Assembly (NCBI GenBank): GCA_038257015.1
Contig: JBBSJS010000013.1
Span: 1 to 21,630 of the forward strand
Origin: UBA920 sp038257015
GTDB taxonomy: Bacteria > Patescibacteriota > Doudnabacteria > UBA920
Length of the DNA: 21,630 nucleotides
Reading direction: 5' to 3'
Shown: piece after piece, positions 1-6,443 of the stretch
Position numbering within the stretch: position 1 is the first letter of the stretch
How the letters are laid out: each line of letters starts with the position of its first letter
Translations under genes and position numbers: made by a program
The notes under the pieces: model-generated
The model's database searches: none
What the model was told of the DNA's origin: nothing
What the model saw: the letters and a program-made list of their open reading frames with translations, nothing else

Positions 1-138
1 AATCGCACCTCCTTCAATTCTTTCAATATATCCGTCAACTGTATATGTTGTTGGGTAAGCAGCCGAGGCTGTCTGATCAAAAGAGAAGAACGAAACAGTG
101 ACAACAGCAAATAAAACCAAATAAATTAATTTTTTCAT
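1..138 (-). CDS. Secreted protein, N-terminal fragment (partial at window edge)
   Basis: An ATG at 138-136 opens a frame of 46 codons with no stop up to base 1, so the 3' part lies outside the window. The N-terminus is a textbook Sec signal peptide: MKK, then a hydrophobic stretch of about 15 residues (residues 4-19), then a likely signal-peptidase I site after TASA (residues 23-26) before AYPTTYTVDGY. The mature start contains a YTVDGYIERIEGG segment. It is too short to assign a family. A good promoter lies just upstream at 167-196, but there is no clear Shine-Dalgarno. The gene is therefore probably expressed independently of tuf, whose terminator lies between them. It is seen as an exported protein; its function is unknown. 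Confidence 0.75.
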   Translation of the reverse strand, partial: MKKLIYLVLFAVVTVSFFSFDQTASAAYPTTYTVDGYIERIEGGAI

Positions 139-166
139 TTTAGAATAGTAAATAATCAGTACTGAT

Positions 167-196
167 ATTATACACCCGCTTTAATCAAAGCGACAA
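167..196 (-). promoter_or_regulatory. Promoter of the secreted-protein gene with a palindrome in its spacer
   Basis: On the minus strand, TTGTCG (196-191) and a perfect TATAAT (172-167) are 18 bp apart. A perfect inverted repeat CGCTTT-AATC-AAAGCG (177-192) fills the spacer and touches the -35 box, which is where a repressor or a MerR-type activator would sit. The -35 overlaps the outer edge of the tuf terminator stem. Confidence 0.6.
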
Positions 197-225
197 AAAC
201 CTCTCCCATTTCTAGGAGAGGTTTT
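196..225 (-). terminator. Intrinsic terminator of tuf
   Basis: An 11-bp perfect stem (196-206 with 215-225) with an 8-nt loop begins about 11 nt after the tuf stop. On the minus strand the stem ends in a short T run. The AAAAC/GTTTT base of the stem could give some termination in both directions. Confidence 0.8.
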
Positions 226-236
226 AGTTTCAAATA

Positions 237-1424
237 TTATTTGATAATTTTAACTACTACACCGGCGCCAACTGTACGGCCACCTTCGCGAATCGCGAAT
301 TTACCTTTTTCTTCCAAGGCAACAGGAGTAATCAATTTAACTGTGATAGTTACTGAGTCACCAGGCATAACCATTTCTTGGCCTTCTGGCAAGATAACTT
401 CACCGGTTACATCAGTTGTACGAATGTAGAACTGAGGTTTGTAACCCTTGAAGAATGGAGTGTGACGTCCACCTTCTTCTTTGTTCAAGATGTAAACTTC
501 AGCTTCGAATTCAGTGTGAGGAGTAATAGAACCAGTCTTAGCCAAAACTTGGCCACGTTCTACTTCTTCTTTCTTGATACCGCGAAGCAATAGACCAGCG
601 TTGTCACCAGCCATACCCTTGTCCAACTGTTTGTTGAACATTTCGATACCAGTTACAACTGTTTTAGAAGTTGGGCGGATACCTACAATTTCAACTTCTT
701 CGTTGATGTTGATCATCCCACGTTCGATACGACCAGTTACCACTGTACCACGACCTTCAATTGTGAAGATGTCTTCGATAGGCATTAGGAATGGTAAGTC
801 TGTAGCGCGTTCTGGAGTTGGAATAAAGCTATCTAGAGCTTCAACCAACTTCATGATAGATGGTTCACCCATATCAGAAGTATCACCTTCCAAAGCTTTC
901 AACGCGCTACCACGGATGATAGGAGTGTCTTTGCCTGGGAATTCATACTTGGTTAGAAGATCACGGATTTCTTCTTCAACTAAATCAAGAAGTTCTGTGT
1001 CTTGAACCATATCACACTTGTTCATGTAAACAACGATGTGAGGTACACCTACTTGGCGGGCAAGCAAGATGTGTTCACGAGTCTGAGGCATAGGACCATC
1101 AGTAGCAGATACTACCAAGATGGCACCATCCATTTGAGCAGCACCGGTAATCATGTTCTTGATGTAGTCGGCGTGACCTGGACAGTCTACGTGAGCGTAG
1201 TGACGAGCTTCACTTTCGTATTCAGCGTGAGAGGTATTAATAGTAATACCGCGAGCTTTTTCTTCTGGAGCGTTGTCGATGCTAGCGTAATCGCGAGCTT
1301 TGGCGCCGCCAGTTTTAGCCAACACAGTTGTGATGGCTGCAGTCAAAGTAGTTTTACCGTGGTCTACGTGACCAATGGTTCCTACGTTAACGTGTGGCTT
1401 GGAACGATCAAATTGTTCTGCCAT
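237..1424 (-). CDS. tuf: Elongation factor Tu
   Basis: EF-Tu delivers aminoacyl-tRNA to the ribosomal A site as a ternary complex with GTP. The 395-aa protein has the full family length. It shows the G1 motif GHVDHGKT (residues 19-26), G3 DCPGHADY and an intact G4 NKCD, followed by domains II and III ending in the conserved GRTVGAGVV. I place the start at 1424 (MAEQFDRSKPHVN) because an AAAGAAAGG ribosome site lies 7 nt upstream and family members start here. An in-frame ATG 20 codons earlier has no support. The gene stands apart from the str operon, with its own promoter (1653-1681), a leader of about 220 nt and its own terminator. Its GTPase motifs are canonical, in contrast to the altered EF-G in the same window. 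Confidence 0.98.
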   Translation of the reverse strand: MAEQFDRSKPHVNVGTIGHVDHGKTTLTAAITTVLAKTGGAKARDYASIDNAPEEKARGITINTSHAEYESEARHYAHVDCPGHADYIKNMITGAAQMDGAILVVSATDGPMPQTREHILLARQVGVPHIVVYMNKCDMVQDTELLDLVEEEIRDLLTKYEFPGKDTPIIRGSALKALEGDTSDMGEPSIMKLVEALDSFIPTPERATDLPFLMPIEDIFTIEGRGTVVTGRIERGMININEEVEIVGIRPTSKTVVTGIEMFNKQLDKGMAGDNAGLLLRGIKKEEVERGQVLAKTGSITPHTEFEAEVYILNKEEGGRHTPFFKGYKPQFYIRTTDVTGEVILPEGQEMVMPGDSVTITVKLITPVALEEKGKFAIREGGRTVGAGVVVKIIK

Positions 1425-1646
1425 GTAAGACCTTTCTTTGATTACAAAGTTAGACTTTGCAATCATGTTTCTAAAAACTCGCAAACTCCCCGAGAAACCC
1501 TCGCTACTCCCCCTATCGATTCGAGGGAAAAGCGAGAGTTCTCTTTTTTTCCGCCTAAGGAATCCAGGGCAAAGCTGTCGGAATTAAAAGAAACTTATTA
1601 CTGATAAAAAAGACAAATAAAACCGGTGAAAATTCTTCCACCAATC
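1425..1646 (-). promoter_or_regulatory. Long structured 5' leader of tuf
   Basis: The predicted start point (about 1646) lies about 220 nt before tuf, and I see no credible gene in the interval. The RNA can form several helices. One is GATTGCAAAG/CTTTGTAATC (1440-1464; 10 bp with one G-U on the minus strand), immediately 5' of the Shine-Dalgarno. Another is CCCTCG/CGAGGG (1498-1503 with 1522-1527), with GAGAA/TTCTC able to extend it. The ctcgc element at 1500-1504 can instead pair with gcgag at 1532-1536, so two folds compete. I do not recognise an Rfam family here; the T-box consensus is absent. Confidence 0.4.
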
Positions 1647-1652
1647 TAACAC

Positions 1653-1681
1653 ATTGTAAGGCTTTTTAAATATACAGTCAA
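1653..1681 (-). promoter_or_regulatory. Sigma-70-type promoter of tuf
   Basis: Minus-strand TTGACT (1681-1676), a 17-bp spacer and TACAAT (1658-1653), each one mismatch from consensus. It is back-to-back with the plus-strand promoter at 1709-1737, with 27 bp between the two -35 boxes. Confidence 0.75.
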
Positions 1682-1708
1682 GCCAAGATAAAGTTCTGGG
1701 CGGTGATA

Positions 1709-1737
1709 TTGACAATATCTTGGTTTTGTAGTATAAT
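1709..1737 (+). promoter_or_regulatory. Perfect consensus promoter with operator-like palindrome on the -35
   Basis: TTGACA (1709-1714), exactly 17 bp, then TATAAT (1732-1737), an exact match to the sigma-70 ideal. A perfect inverted repeat GATATT-GAC-AATATC (1705-1719) is centred on the -35 hexamer. A second, wider repeat, CCAAGATA (1683-1690) with TATCTTGG (1716-1723), spans the divergent interval. A repressor binding here could silence an otherwise very strong promoter. Confidence 0.8.
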
Positions 1738-1785
1738 GTGATGGTATTTAAATTTGAGTTTTTAGTTTTCAGGAGGAAAAATTTA

Positions 1786-2475
1786 ATGGGACGAATCGGT
1801 TTTAAGGAAATCCAGCGCGAGCTGGACAAGCATGGTGCCGACTTCGGTAACCGAGGAAGTGTTTACTTCAGCGGTGAAGAGGTTACTTTGTCACCTCACG
1901 AACAAGCAATCGAGAATCTCTTCGGAGAAATCGACCTCGAATACGAGGATTGGTTCAACAGCGCGAAGTGCGACTTGCACGGAACGTTGCTCGGCTCTGC
2001 CGGTGCCAGCTGTAGTGAATGTCGGCAACTTATTGCCAGCAAAAAAGACCAGGTGCATAACCTAAGTCTTCGCTACAAACTCGATGTTGTTCTGTTTACT
2101 CTCTCGACTTTCGAGGATTTGGTAAACATGGACGATTGGCTCTCTGTGCGAATGAAAGAGTTTCTCGATAAAGATCGTGAAGCTTTCTCCGACGTGCCAG
2201 AAGACAAGTTGCATCCTGCTTACAAGACGGCGAAGTTCTCTGAAGTTTCAGCATTCAAACTGTTACTTAAAGAGAAGAAGCTTGTCTTCAAACTCGATGT
2301 TGAGCGACGATGCTCGAACACAGCGTTTGAGTTGTCGCAAATCGTTGATGTTTGGCTCGGTATGCAAAACGAAGCCGACCTTGAAAGCATGCGACAAGCC
2401 AATTCTGGCTACGGGCCTTCGTGTTACGAAGAAGGTGAAACCAGAGCGGTTGGCTACTACGATAGGTTGTGGTAA
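1786..2475 (+). CDS. Orphan protein with a CxxH...CxxC zinc-ribbon-like element
   Basis: I do not recognise this 229-aa soluble protein. The start at 1786 is fixed by AGGAGG at 1771-1776, 9 nt before the ATG. It has no signal peptide or membrane segment. The notable motif is C62-D-L-H65, a 10-residue gap, then C76-S-E-C79, which could bind one zinc. Two more cysteines lie in the C-terminal third. The middle is rich in charged helices (RMKEFLDKDREAF, LLLKEKKLVFKL). Base use differs from the neighbours: bases 1921-1980 are 31/60 G+C against 25/60 in a sample of fusA (4921-4980), with many C-ending codons. The perfect promoter, strong ribosome site and perfect terminator make it a self-contained, potentially highly expressed and possibly acquired single-gene unit. 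Its function is unknown. Confidence 0.85.
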   Translation: MGRIGFKEIQRELDKHGADFGNRGSVYFSGEEVTLSPHEQAIENLFGEIDLEYEDWFNSAKCDLHGTLLGSAGASCSECRQLIASKKDQVHNLSLRYKLDVVLFTLSTFEDLVNMDDWLSVRMKEFLDKDREAFSDVPEDKLHPAYKTAKFSEVSAFKLLLKEKKLVFKLDVERRCSNTAFELSQIVDVWLGMQNEADLESMRQANSGYGPSCYEEGETRAVGYYDRLW

Positions 2476-2497
2476 ATTATCACAATCCCCAAACTAA

Positions 2498-2535
2498 ACG
2501 CGGACACTGTTTCAAACAGTGTCCGCGTATTTTTT
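2498..2535 (+). terminator. Very strong intrinsic terminator
   Basis: A perfect inverted repeat ACGCGGACACTGTTT / AAACAGTGTCCGCGT (2498-2512, 2514-2528) around one central base, followed by a T run (2530-2535). It ends the orphan gene. It lies just past the stop of the convergent minus-strand gene at 2539 and may also block read-through from there. Confidence 0.9.
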
Positions 2536-2538
2536 AAT

Positions 2539-3156
2539 TTAAGATAATTTTTGTTGTTTGCGTTTCAATGCCATAATAGCCAGTGTGCCAACAAAGAAAA
2601 TTGCCCATACAATATCGTTGCCTTCAGAAGTATTAAGCGGTGATGGTTCAATAAATGGATTCTCTCCGTAATCCAAACCATTTAAAGTTTCAGGACCAGA
2701 GCCATTGATGAAAATGTTCTGCTGTTCAATCAAATAAGTATAGCTATCTATTTGAGCTTGATTTTCAGCTGAATCAATATCGGCTTGAGTGTGAAGTAAC
2801 TGCGCTCTACCACTACACATTCCCATTTTATATGGATTAGGCCCTTCGCCAAAAATCACATATTGCCGATTGTCTTGGAAGATTGTACCCCAGTTGCGAT
2901 CTTCTGCGCCGTGCAAAGCAATAACACTTCCCTCTCTCGGACCTTTCCAACTTCGTAAAACTTTCGCTTCAGCTTTGCTCTTGTTAAATTGCTGTACTGA
3001 AATTATTTCTACCAACACAACTGCATCAGCCACGTCTACACTTTCTTGCAGGGTTTGAGGAAAACAACTTAAAGCAGATGCTTTATTTGCTAGTCCTGCA
3101 TTTATTCCTACAAGGACAACTAAGAAAGCAAGAGCAATTGAAAAGTTCTTTTTCAT
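2539..3156 (-). CDS. Membrane-anchored extracellular TIMP/NTR-like domain protein
   Basis: This 205-aa protein has a signal peptide (MKKNFSIALAFLVVLVGINAG, cleavage probably after KASA), a mature region starting SCFPQTLQESV, and a C-terminal membrane anchor (about residues 183-198, DIVWAIFFVGTLAIMAL) with a basic tail KRKQQK. The mature part follows the pattern of bacterial TIMP-like (NTR/OB-fold) proteins: an N-terminal Cys-x-Pro, an 'ADAVVLVEIISV' first strand, 'VLRSWKGP', 'G..IALHG', then 'QYVIFGE' and a late 'CSGRAQLL'. The family is recognised from this motif order only; a metalloprotease-inhibitor role is not shown, and bacterial members are mostly uncharacterised. It probably sits on the cell surface. 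It lies 14 nt downstream of the 3171-3761 gene and is likely co-transcribed; no Shine-Dalgarno is evident. Confidence 0.75.
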   Translation of the reverse strand: MKKNFSIALAFLVVLVGINAGLANKASALSCFPQTLQESVDVADAVVLVEIISVQQFNKSKAEAKVLRSWKGPREGSVIALHGAEDRNWGTIFQDNRQYVIFGEGPNPYKMGMCSGRAQLLHTQADIDSAENQAQIDSYTYLIEQQNIFINGSGPETLNGLDYGENPFIEPSPLNTSEGNDIVWAIFFVGTLAIMALKRKQQKLS

Positions 3157-3170
3157 AGTGAAGAAATTAT

Positions 3171-3761
3171 TTATATGTCGTCAAAGTTTGGACGAATGGT
3201 TTCGTCATCCACAGCCTCATCGCCATGTTCATCACTATTGTCTCCGTAATCAAAATTTGGATCCATAACTTCTGCGCGCAAATCGTTGTCAGCAATTTCG
3301 ACTTTCGGAGCTGGTGCGCTTGGGCCAGGATAATTACCGAATAAAGTTTCCGCGCGTTTGCTTAGCAGTTCATTTAAACTATTTGCGGTGCGTTGCTGCT
3401 GAGATTGATTAATGGCTTGAGTTTCTACCACAGCTTCTTTAACTAAGAAATTTGAGTCGTCTAATAAATTAGTTATCACATCAGCGATTACTGGATCGAT
3501 ATAATCATCTTTATTTACCGACGTTGTCGGCAAATTTACCGGAGCAGTTACTTCCTCTAGTTGAGCTTGAAGAATCTCACGATTGATTCTCTCGATTTGT
3601 TCGTTAAGTTTGTCTGAGGGTTTAGCTCCTTTGGTAGATGTACAGGTAAGTTTCTGATATTCAACATAATCCAAGTAAACACCTTGGATAGAGCCTTCCG
3701 CGTCGACTATAACAACTTTCCCTTGCTCTCCAGCTATTTTTAACAATTCTTGAATGTTCAT
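3171..3761 (-). CDS. Hypothetical protein with Phd/YefM-like N-terminus and acidic tail
   Basis: This 196-aa soluble protein starts at MNIQELLKIAGEQ (3761). I prefer this start because a promoter ends 7 nt before it and the family-like sequence begins here. Residues 1-38 resemble the N-terminal fold of Phd/YefM-type antitoxins (KVVIVDAEGSIQGVYLDYVEYQKL: the 'V.D..G...GV.L...EY..L' pattern). A long coiled or disordered middle follows (QIERINREILQAQLEEV), then a strongly acidic C-terminus (about residues 160-196, full of D and E). There is no toxin-like partner next to it, so a toxin-antitoxin role is unsupported; it may be a regulatory or scaffold protein. It probably forms a two-gene unit with the TIMP-like gene. 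The antitoxin resemblance is weak. Confidence 0.7.
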   Translation of the reverse strand: MNIQELLKIAGEQGKVVIVDAEGSIQGVYLDYVEYQKLTCTSTKGAKPSDKLNEQIERINREILQAQLEEVTAPVNLPTTSVNKDDYIDPVIADVITNLLDDSNFLVKEAVVETQAINQSQQQRTANSLNELLSKRAETLFGNYPGPSAPAPKVEIADNDLRAEVMDPNFDYGDNSDEHGDEAVDDETIRPNFDDI

Positions 3762-3767
3762 ATACCT

Positions 3768-3796
3768 ATAATATATAATTGTGGGCATTGTGGCAA
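3768..3796 (-). promoter_or_regulatory. Promoter implying a leaderless transcript
   Basis: Minus-strand TTGCCA (3796-3791), a 17-bp spacer and TATTAT (3773-3768). Only six bases separate the -10 from the ATG at 3761, so transcription would begin at or next to the A of the start codon. No Shine-Dalgarno could be present in such an RNA. Confidence 0.6.
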
Positions 3797-3961
3797 AACA
3801 TAAAAATTCCATATTTGGTCCAAGTGCGAGGCAAAAGTTGAGCATTTGACGAGGCATAGTTTAGCTACTACGAGACAAAGCGGAAACTTTTAACAAAGCA
3901 ATTGACCAAGCATGTCAAGTTTAGTAAATCCTTTAGAATCTTATCATTAAGGTAACGAAAA

Positions 3962-3990
3962 TTGACAAAAAAGTAATAATCACTAATAAT
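3962..3990 (+). promoter_or_regulatory. Promoter of the 73-aa orphan gene
   Basis: TTGACA (3962-3967), 17 bp, AATAAT (3985-3990). It is followed by AGGAGG at 4009-4014, 8 nt before the ATG at 4023. The TTCAGGAGG stretch is identical in the ribosome site of the 1786-2475 gene. Confidence 0.65.
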
Positions 3991-4022
3991 TAGCTCTGAA
4001 TAAAATTCAGGAGGTTGAATGT

Positions 4023-4244
4023 ATGTCTGTAGGAACTTACTTTGTATGTGCGGTCAAGCAGGTAAAAAATGAACAGGGCGACGTAATTAGTAATAGTTTT
4101 CATGACTTGATTGTTGAAGGTCCGTGGGCAATCAAAGCTGGTTATGATTATGATAAGTTAAAACAACAGGTTGCAGAAAAGCTCCGAGTCAAAATCAATG
4201 AAATAATTCTGATTAACCTAAACCTCTTGCATCGTTCCATTTAG
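4023..4244 (+). CDS. Small orphan protein (73 aa)
   Basis: A 73-aa soluble protein beginning MSVGTYFVCAVKQVKNEQGD. I do not recognise a family. It reads as an alpha/beta fold: a beta-like N-terminus, a central FHDLIVEGPWAIKAGYDYDKLKQQVAEKL segment whose end should be helical, and a hydrophobic beta-like tail (INEIILINLNLL). An earlier ATG at 4019 is out of frame and gives only 17 codons. A strong promoter, an AGGAGG ribosome site and a terminator directly after it argue that this is a real single-gene unit despite its size. It sits alone on the plus strand between two minus-strand units, in the accessory block that separates fusA from tuf. Confidence 0.7.
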   Translation: MSVGTYFVCAVKQVKNEQGDVISNSFHDLIVEGPWAIKAGYDYDKLKQQVAEKLRVKINEIILINLNLLHRSI

Positions 4245-4252
4245 TTTTAAAT

Positions 4253-4284
4253 AAAAAGGCTACTCTGTTCAGAGCAGCCTTTTT
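4253..4284. terminator. Bidirectional terminator between the 73-aa gene and fusA
   Basis: The stem AAAAAGGCT/AGCCTTTTT (4253-4261 with 4276-4284), one mismatch, then CTCTG/CAGAG. A-run and T-run flank the hairpin on both sides, so it can stop the plus-strand orphan gene and the str operon coming from fusA. Confidence 0.85.
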
Positions 4285-4298
4285 CTATTTCTCAATCT

Positions 4299-6431
4299 TT
4301 ATTGTTGGCCTTTACGGACATTCATTCCAGCACGAGATTCAATAATGGTATTAGCAACATTTTTCGGAACTTCTTCGTAGTGGTCAAATTCCATAATGGA
4401 ACTAGCCTGACCTTGAGTCATAGAACGAAGTTGGGTTGCATAACCAAACATCTCAGCTAAAGGAACGTGAGCTGTAACAACCTTACGTCCAGTGATATCT
4501 TCCATGTCTTGAATACGAGCACGTTTGGAGTTCAAATCACCAATTACGTCACCCATGTTTAATTCAGGAGTAGTAACAGTTACTTTCATAACTGGTTCTA
4601 GCAAGATTGGATCACCTTTTTTAACAGCTTCTTGCAAGGCTTTGGAAGCAGCAATTTTGAAAGCCATTTCGGAAGAGTCAACTTCGTGATAGCTACCGTC
4701 ATAAACTGCAGCTAAGAAGTCTACCAACGGGTAACCAGCGATTACACCATTTGCTGCAGATTCTTGAATACCTTTATCGATTGGCTTGATGTATTCTCTC
4801 GGAATTACACCACCAACTATTTCATCTTTGAATTCGTAACCCTTACCTTGCTCAAGGGGTTCAACGCGCAAGTAAACGTGACCATATTGACCACGACCAC
4901 CAGACTGACGAATAAACTTGTGTTCGGCAGTAGCGATTTTCTTAAAGCTTTCTTTGTAAGCAACTTCTGGCTTACCAACGTTAGCTTCAACTTTAAATTC
5001 GCGTTTCATACGATCAACCAAAATTTCCAAGTGAAGTTCACCCATACCAGCAATAATTGTTTGCTGAGTTTCTGGATCGGAAGTAACTTTGAAAGTTGGA
5101 TCTTCTTCTGCAAGTTTTTGCATAGCGATACCCATTTTTTCTTGGTCAGCTTTAGTTTTTGGTTCAATCGCCATGGAGATAACTGGTTCAGCGAATTTGA
5201 TTTTTTCAAGTTCGATTGGCGCGTTTTCTGCACATAGAGTATCTGCAGTGATAGTGTCTTTTGGACCTACCAACGCACAGATGTCGCCTGCAAAAACTTC
5301 TTTCACTTCATCACGTTGATCGGCGCGCATACGCACGATACGACCGACGCGTTCTTTGTTACCTGAACGAGCATTAAGCACATAACTACCAGCTTGCAAG
5401 GTTCCAGAGTAAACTCGGAAGAAAGCCAAACGTCCTACGAAAGGATCGGTAGCAATTTTGAAAGCTAACGCAGTAAATGGTTCTGCATCGGTTGGGTTGC
5501 GAAGTAATTCTTCACCAGTTTTTGGATTGTGTCCTTTAACTGGACCTTTATCAGTTGGACTTGGTAAGAAGTTACCAACAGCGTCAAGCAAAGTTCGTAC
5601 AATGATACCACGACCGTCGCCACCAAATACTGGATAAAATTCACCAGTACGAGTAGCTTTACGGATAGCCAATAGTAGCTGATCTTCGCTAAGAGATTCG
5701 CCAGCCAAATATTTTTCCATGAGTTCGTCGTCGTACTCAACAACTTTTTCGATTAGTTCGTGACGATACTTCTCACACTTCTCTTTCATGTCTGCTGGTA
5801 CTTCGCCGATGACGAATTCTTTGTCGGTGAAATCTGAGTAAGTGTAAGATTTCATTGTTACTAAATCTACAACACCAACAATGTCTTTTTCAAAACCGAT
5901 TGGCAATTGAACTGGAAAAGCATTTTTTGTTAAACGAGTGTGGATAGATTCTAATGATTTATAAAAATCTCCACCAGTTTGGTTGATTTTGTTAATGAAA
6001 CACATACGAGGCACACCGTATTTGTCGGCTTGGCGCCACACTGTTTCAGATTGTGGTTCAACACCCATCTTACCGTCAAACACAGTGATGGCACCATCAA
6101 GCACACGCAAAGAGCGTTCAACTTCAACTGTGAAGTCTACGTGACCTGGTGTATCAATGATGTTAATTTTGTACTGCTCTGTTTTTTCGTCAGCAAGTTT
6201 AATGTACTGAGGTTTCCAGTAACAGGTAACAGCCGCGGATGTGATAGTGATACCACGTTCGCGTTCTTGTTCCATCCAGTCGGTTACAGTTTCACCTTCG
6301 TGAACCGCACCGATTGTATGAATCATGCCGGTGTTGTACAAAATACCTTCGGTAGTTGTAGTTTTGCCGGCGTCGATGTGAGCGATAATCCCGATGTTAC
6401 GGGTCGCTTCTATAGGATATTCTCTGGGCAT
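4299..6431 (-). CDS. fusA: Elongation factor G with altered G4 and G5 motifs
   Basis: EF-G drives ribosomal translocation and, with RRF, recycling. The 710-aa protein has all five domains at normal length. G1 AHIDAGKTT (residues 17-25), switch I RERGITI (58-64) and G3 DTPGHVDF (93-100) are canonical, and the domain IV tip GGVIPREY is present. Two base-recognition motifs are not canonical. G4 reads N147-K-I-N150 instead of NKxD, and the region that normally reads GSAFKNKG (G5) reads GGDGRG (residues 270-275). I checked both against the codons (5982-5993 and 5607-5624). The rest of the protein is well conserved, so it is probably the working translocase rather than a decayed copy. It is the last gene of rpsL-rpsG-fusA, 12 nt after rpsG, with only a poor ribosome site. 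It is followed by a terminator instead of tuf. Confidence 0.97.
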   Translation of the reverse strand: MPREYPIEATRNIGIIAHIDAGKTTTTEGILYNTGMIHTIGAVHEGETVTDWMEQERERGITITSAAVTCYWKPQYIKLADEKTEQYKINIIDTPGHVDFTVEVERSLRVLDGAITVFDGKMGVEPQSETVWRQADKYGVPRMCFINKINQTGGDFYKSLESIHTRLTKNAFPVQLPIGFEKDIVGVVDLVTMKSYTYSDFTDKEFVIGEVPADMKEKCEKYRHELIEKVVEYDDELMEKYLAGESLSEDQLLLAIRKATRTGEFYPVFGGDGRGIIVRTLLDAVGNFLPSPTDKGPVKGHNPKTGEELLRNPTDAEPFTALAFKIATDPFVGRLAFFRVYSGTLQAGSYVLNARSGNKERVGRIVRMRADQRDEVKEVFAGDICALVGPKDTITADTLCAENAPIELEKIKFAEPVISMAIEPKTKADQEKMGIAMQKLAEEDPTFKVTSDPETQQTIIAGMGELHLEILVDRMKREFKVEANVGKPEVAYKESFKKIATAEHKFIRQSGGRGQYGHVYLRVEPLEQGKGYEFKDEIVGGVIPREYIKPIDKGIQESAANGVIAGYPLVDFLAAVYDGSYHEVDSSEMAFKIAASKALQEAVKKGDPILLEPVMKVTVTTPELNMGDVIGDLNSKRARIQDMEDITGRKVVTAHVPLAEMFGYATQLRSMTQGQASSIMEFDHYEEVPKNVANTIIESRAGMNVRKGQQ

Positions 6432-6443
6432 GTTTATTTGTAA

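Noticed and set aside
1498..1550. Plus-strand terminator (hairpin followed by seven T) before the orphan gene
   Set aside because: No plus-strand transcript is evident upstream, and the arms pair through a large asymmetric bulge; treated as part of the tuf leader fold.
1002..1604. 200-codon plus-strand open frame opposite tuf
   Set aside because: Mostly the antisense shadow of the highly conserved tuf gene; no promoter or ribosome site.
3171..3761. Toxin-antitoxin system
   Set aside because: The N-terminus resembles Phd/YefM only weakly, and no toxin-sized or toxin-like partner is adjacent; the neighbour is a secreted anchored protein.
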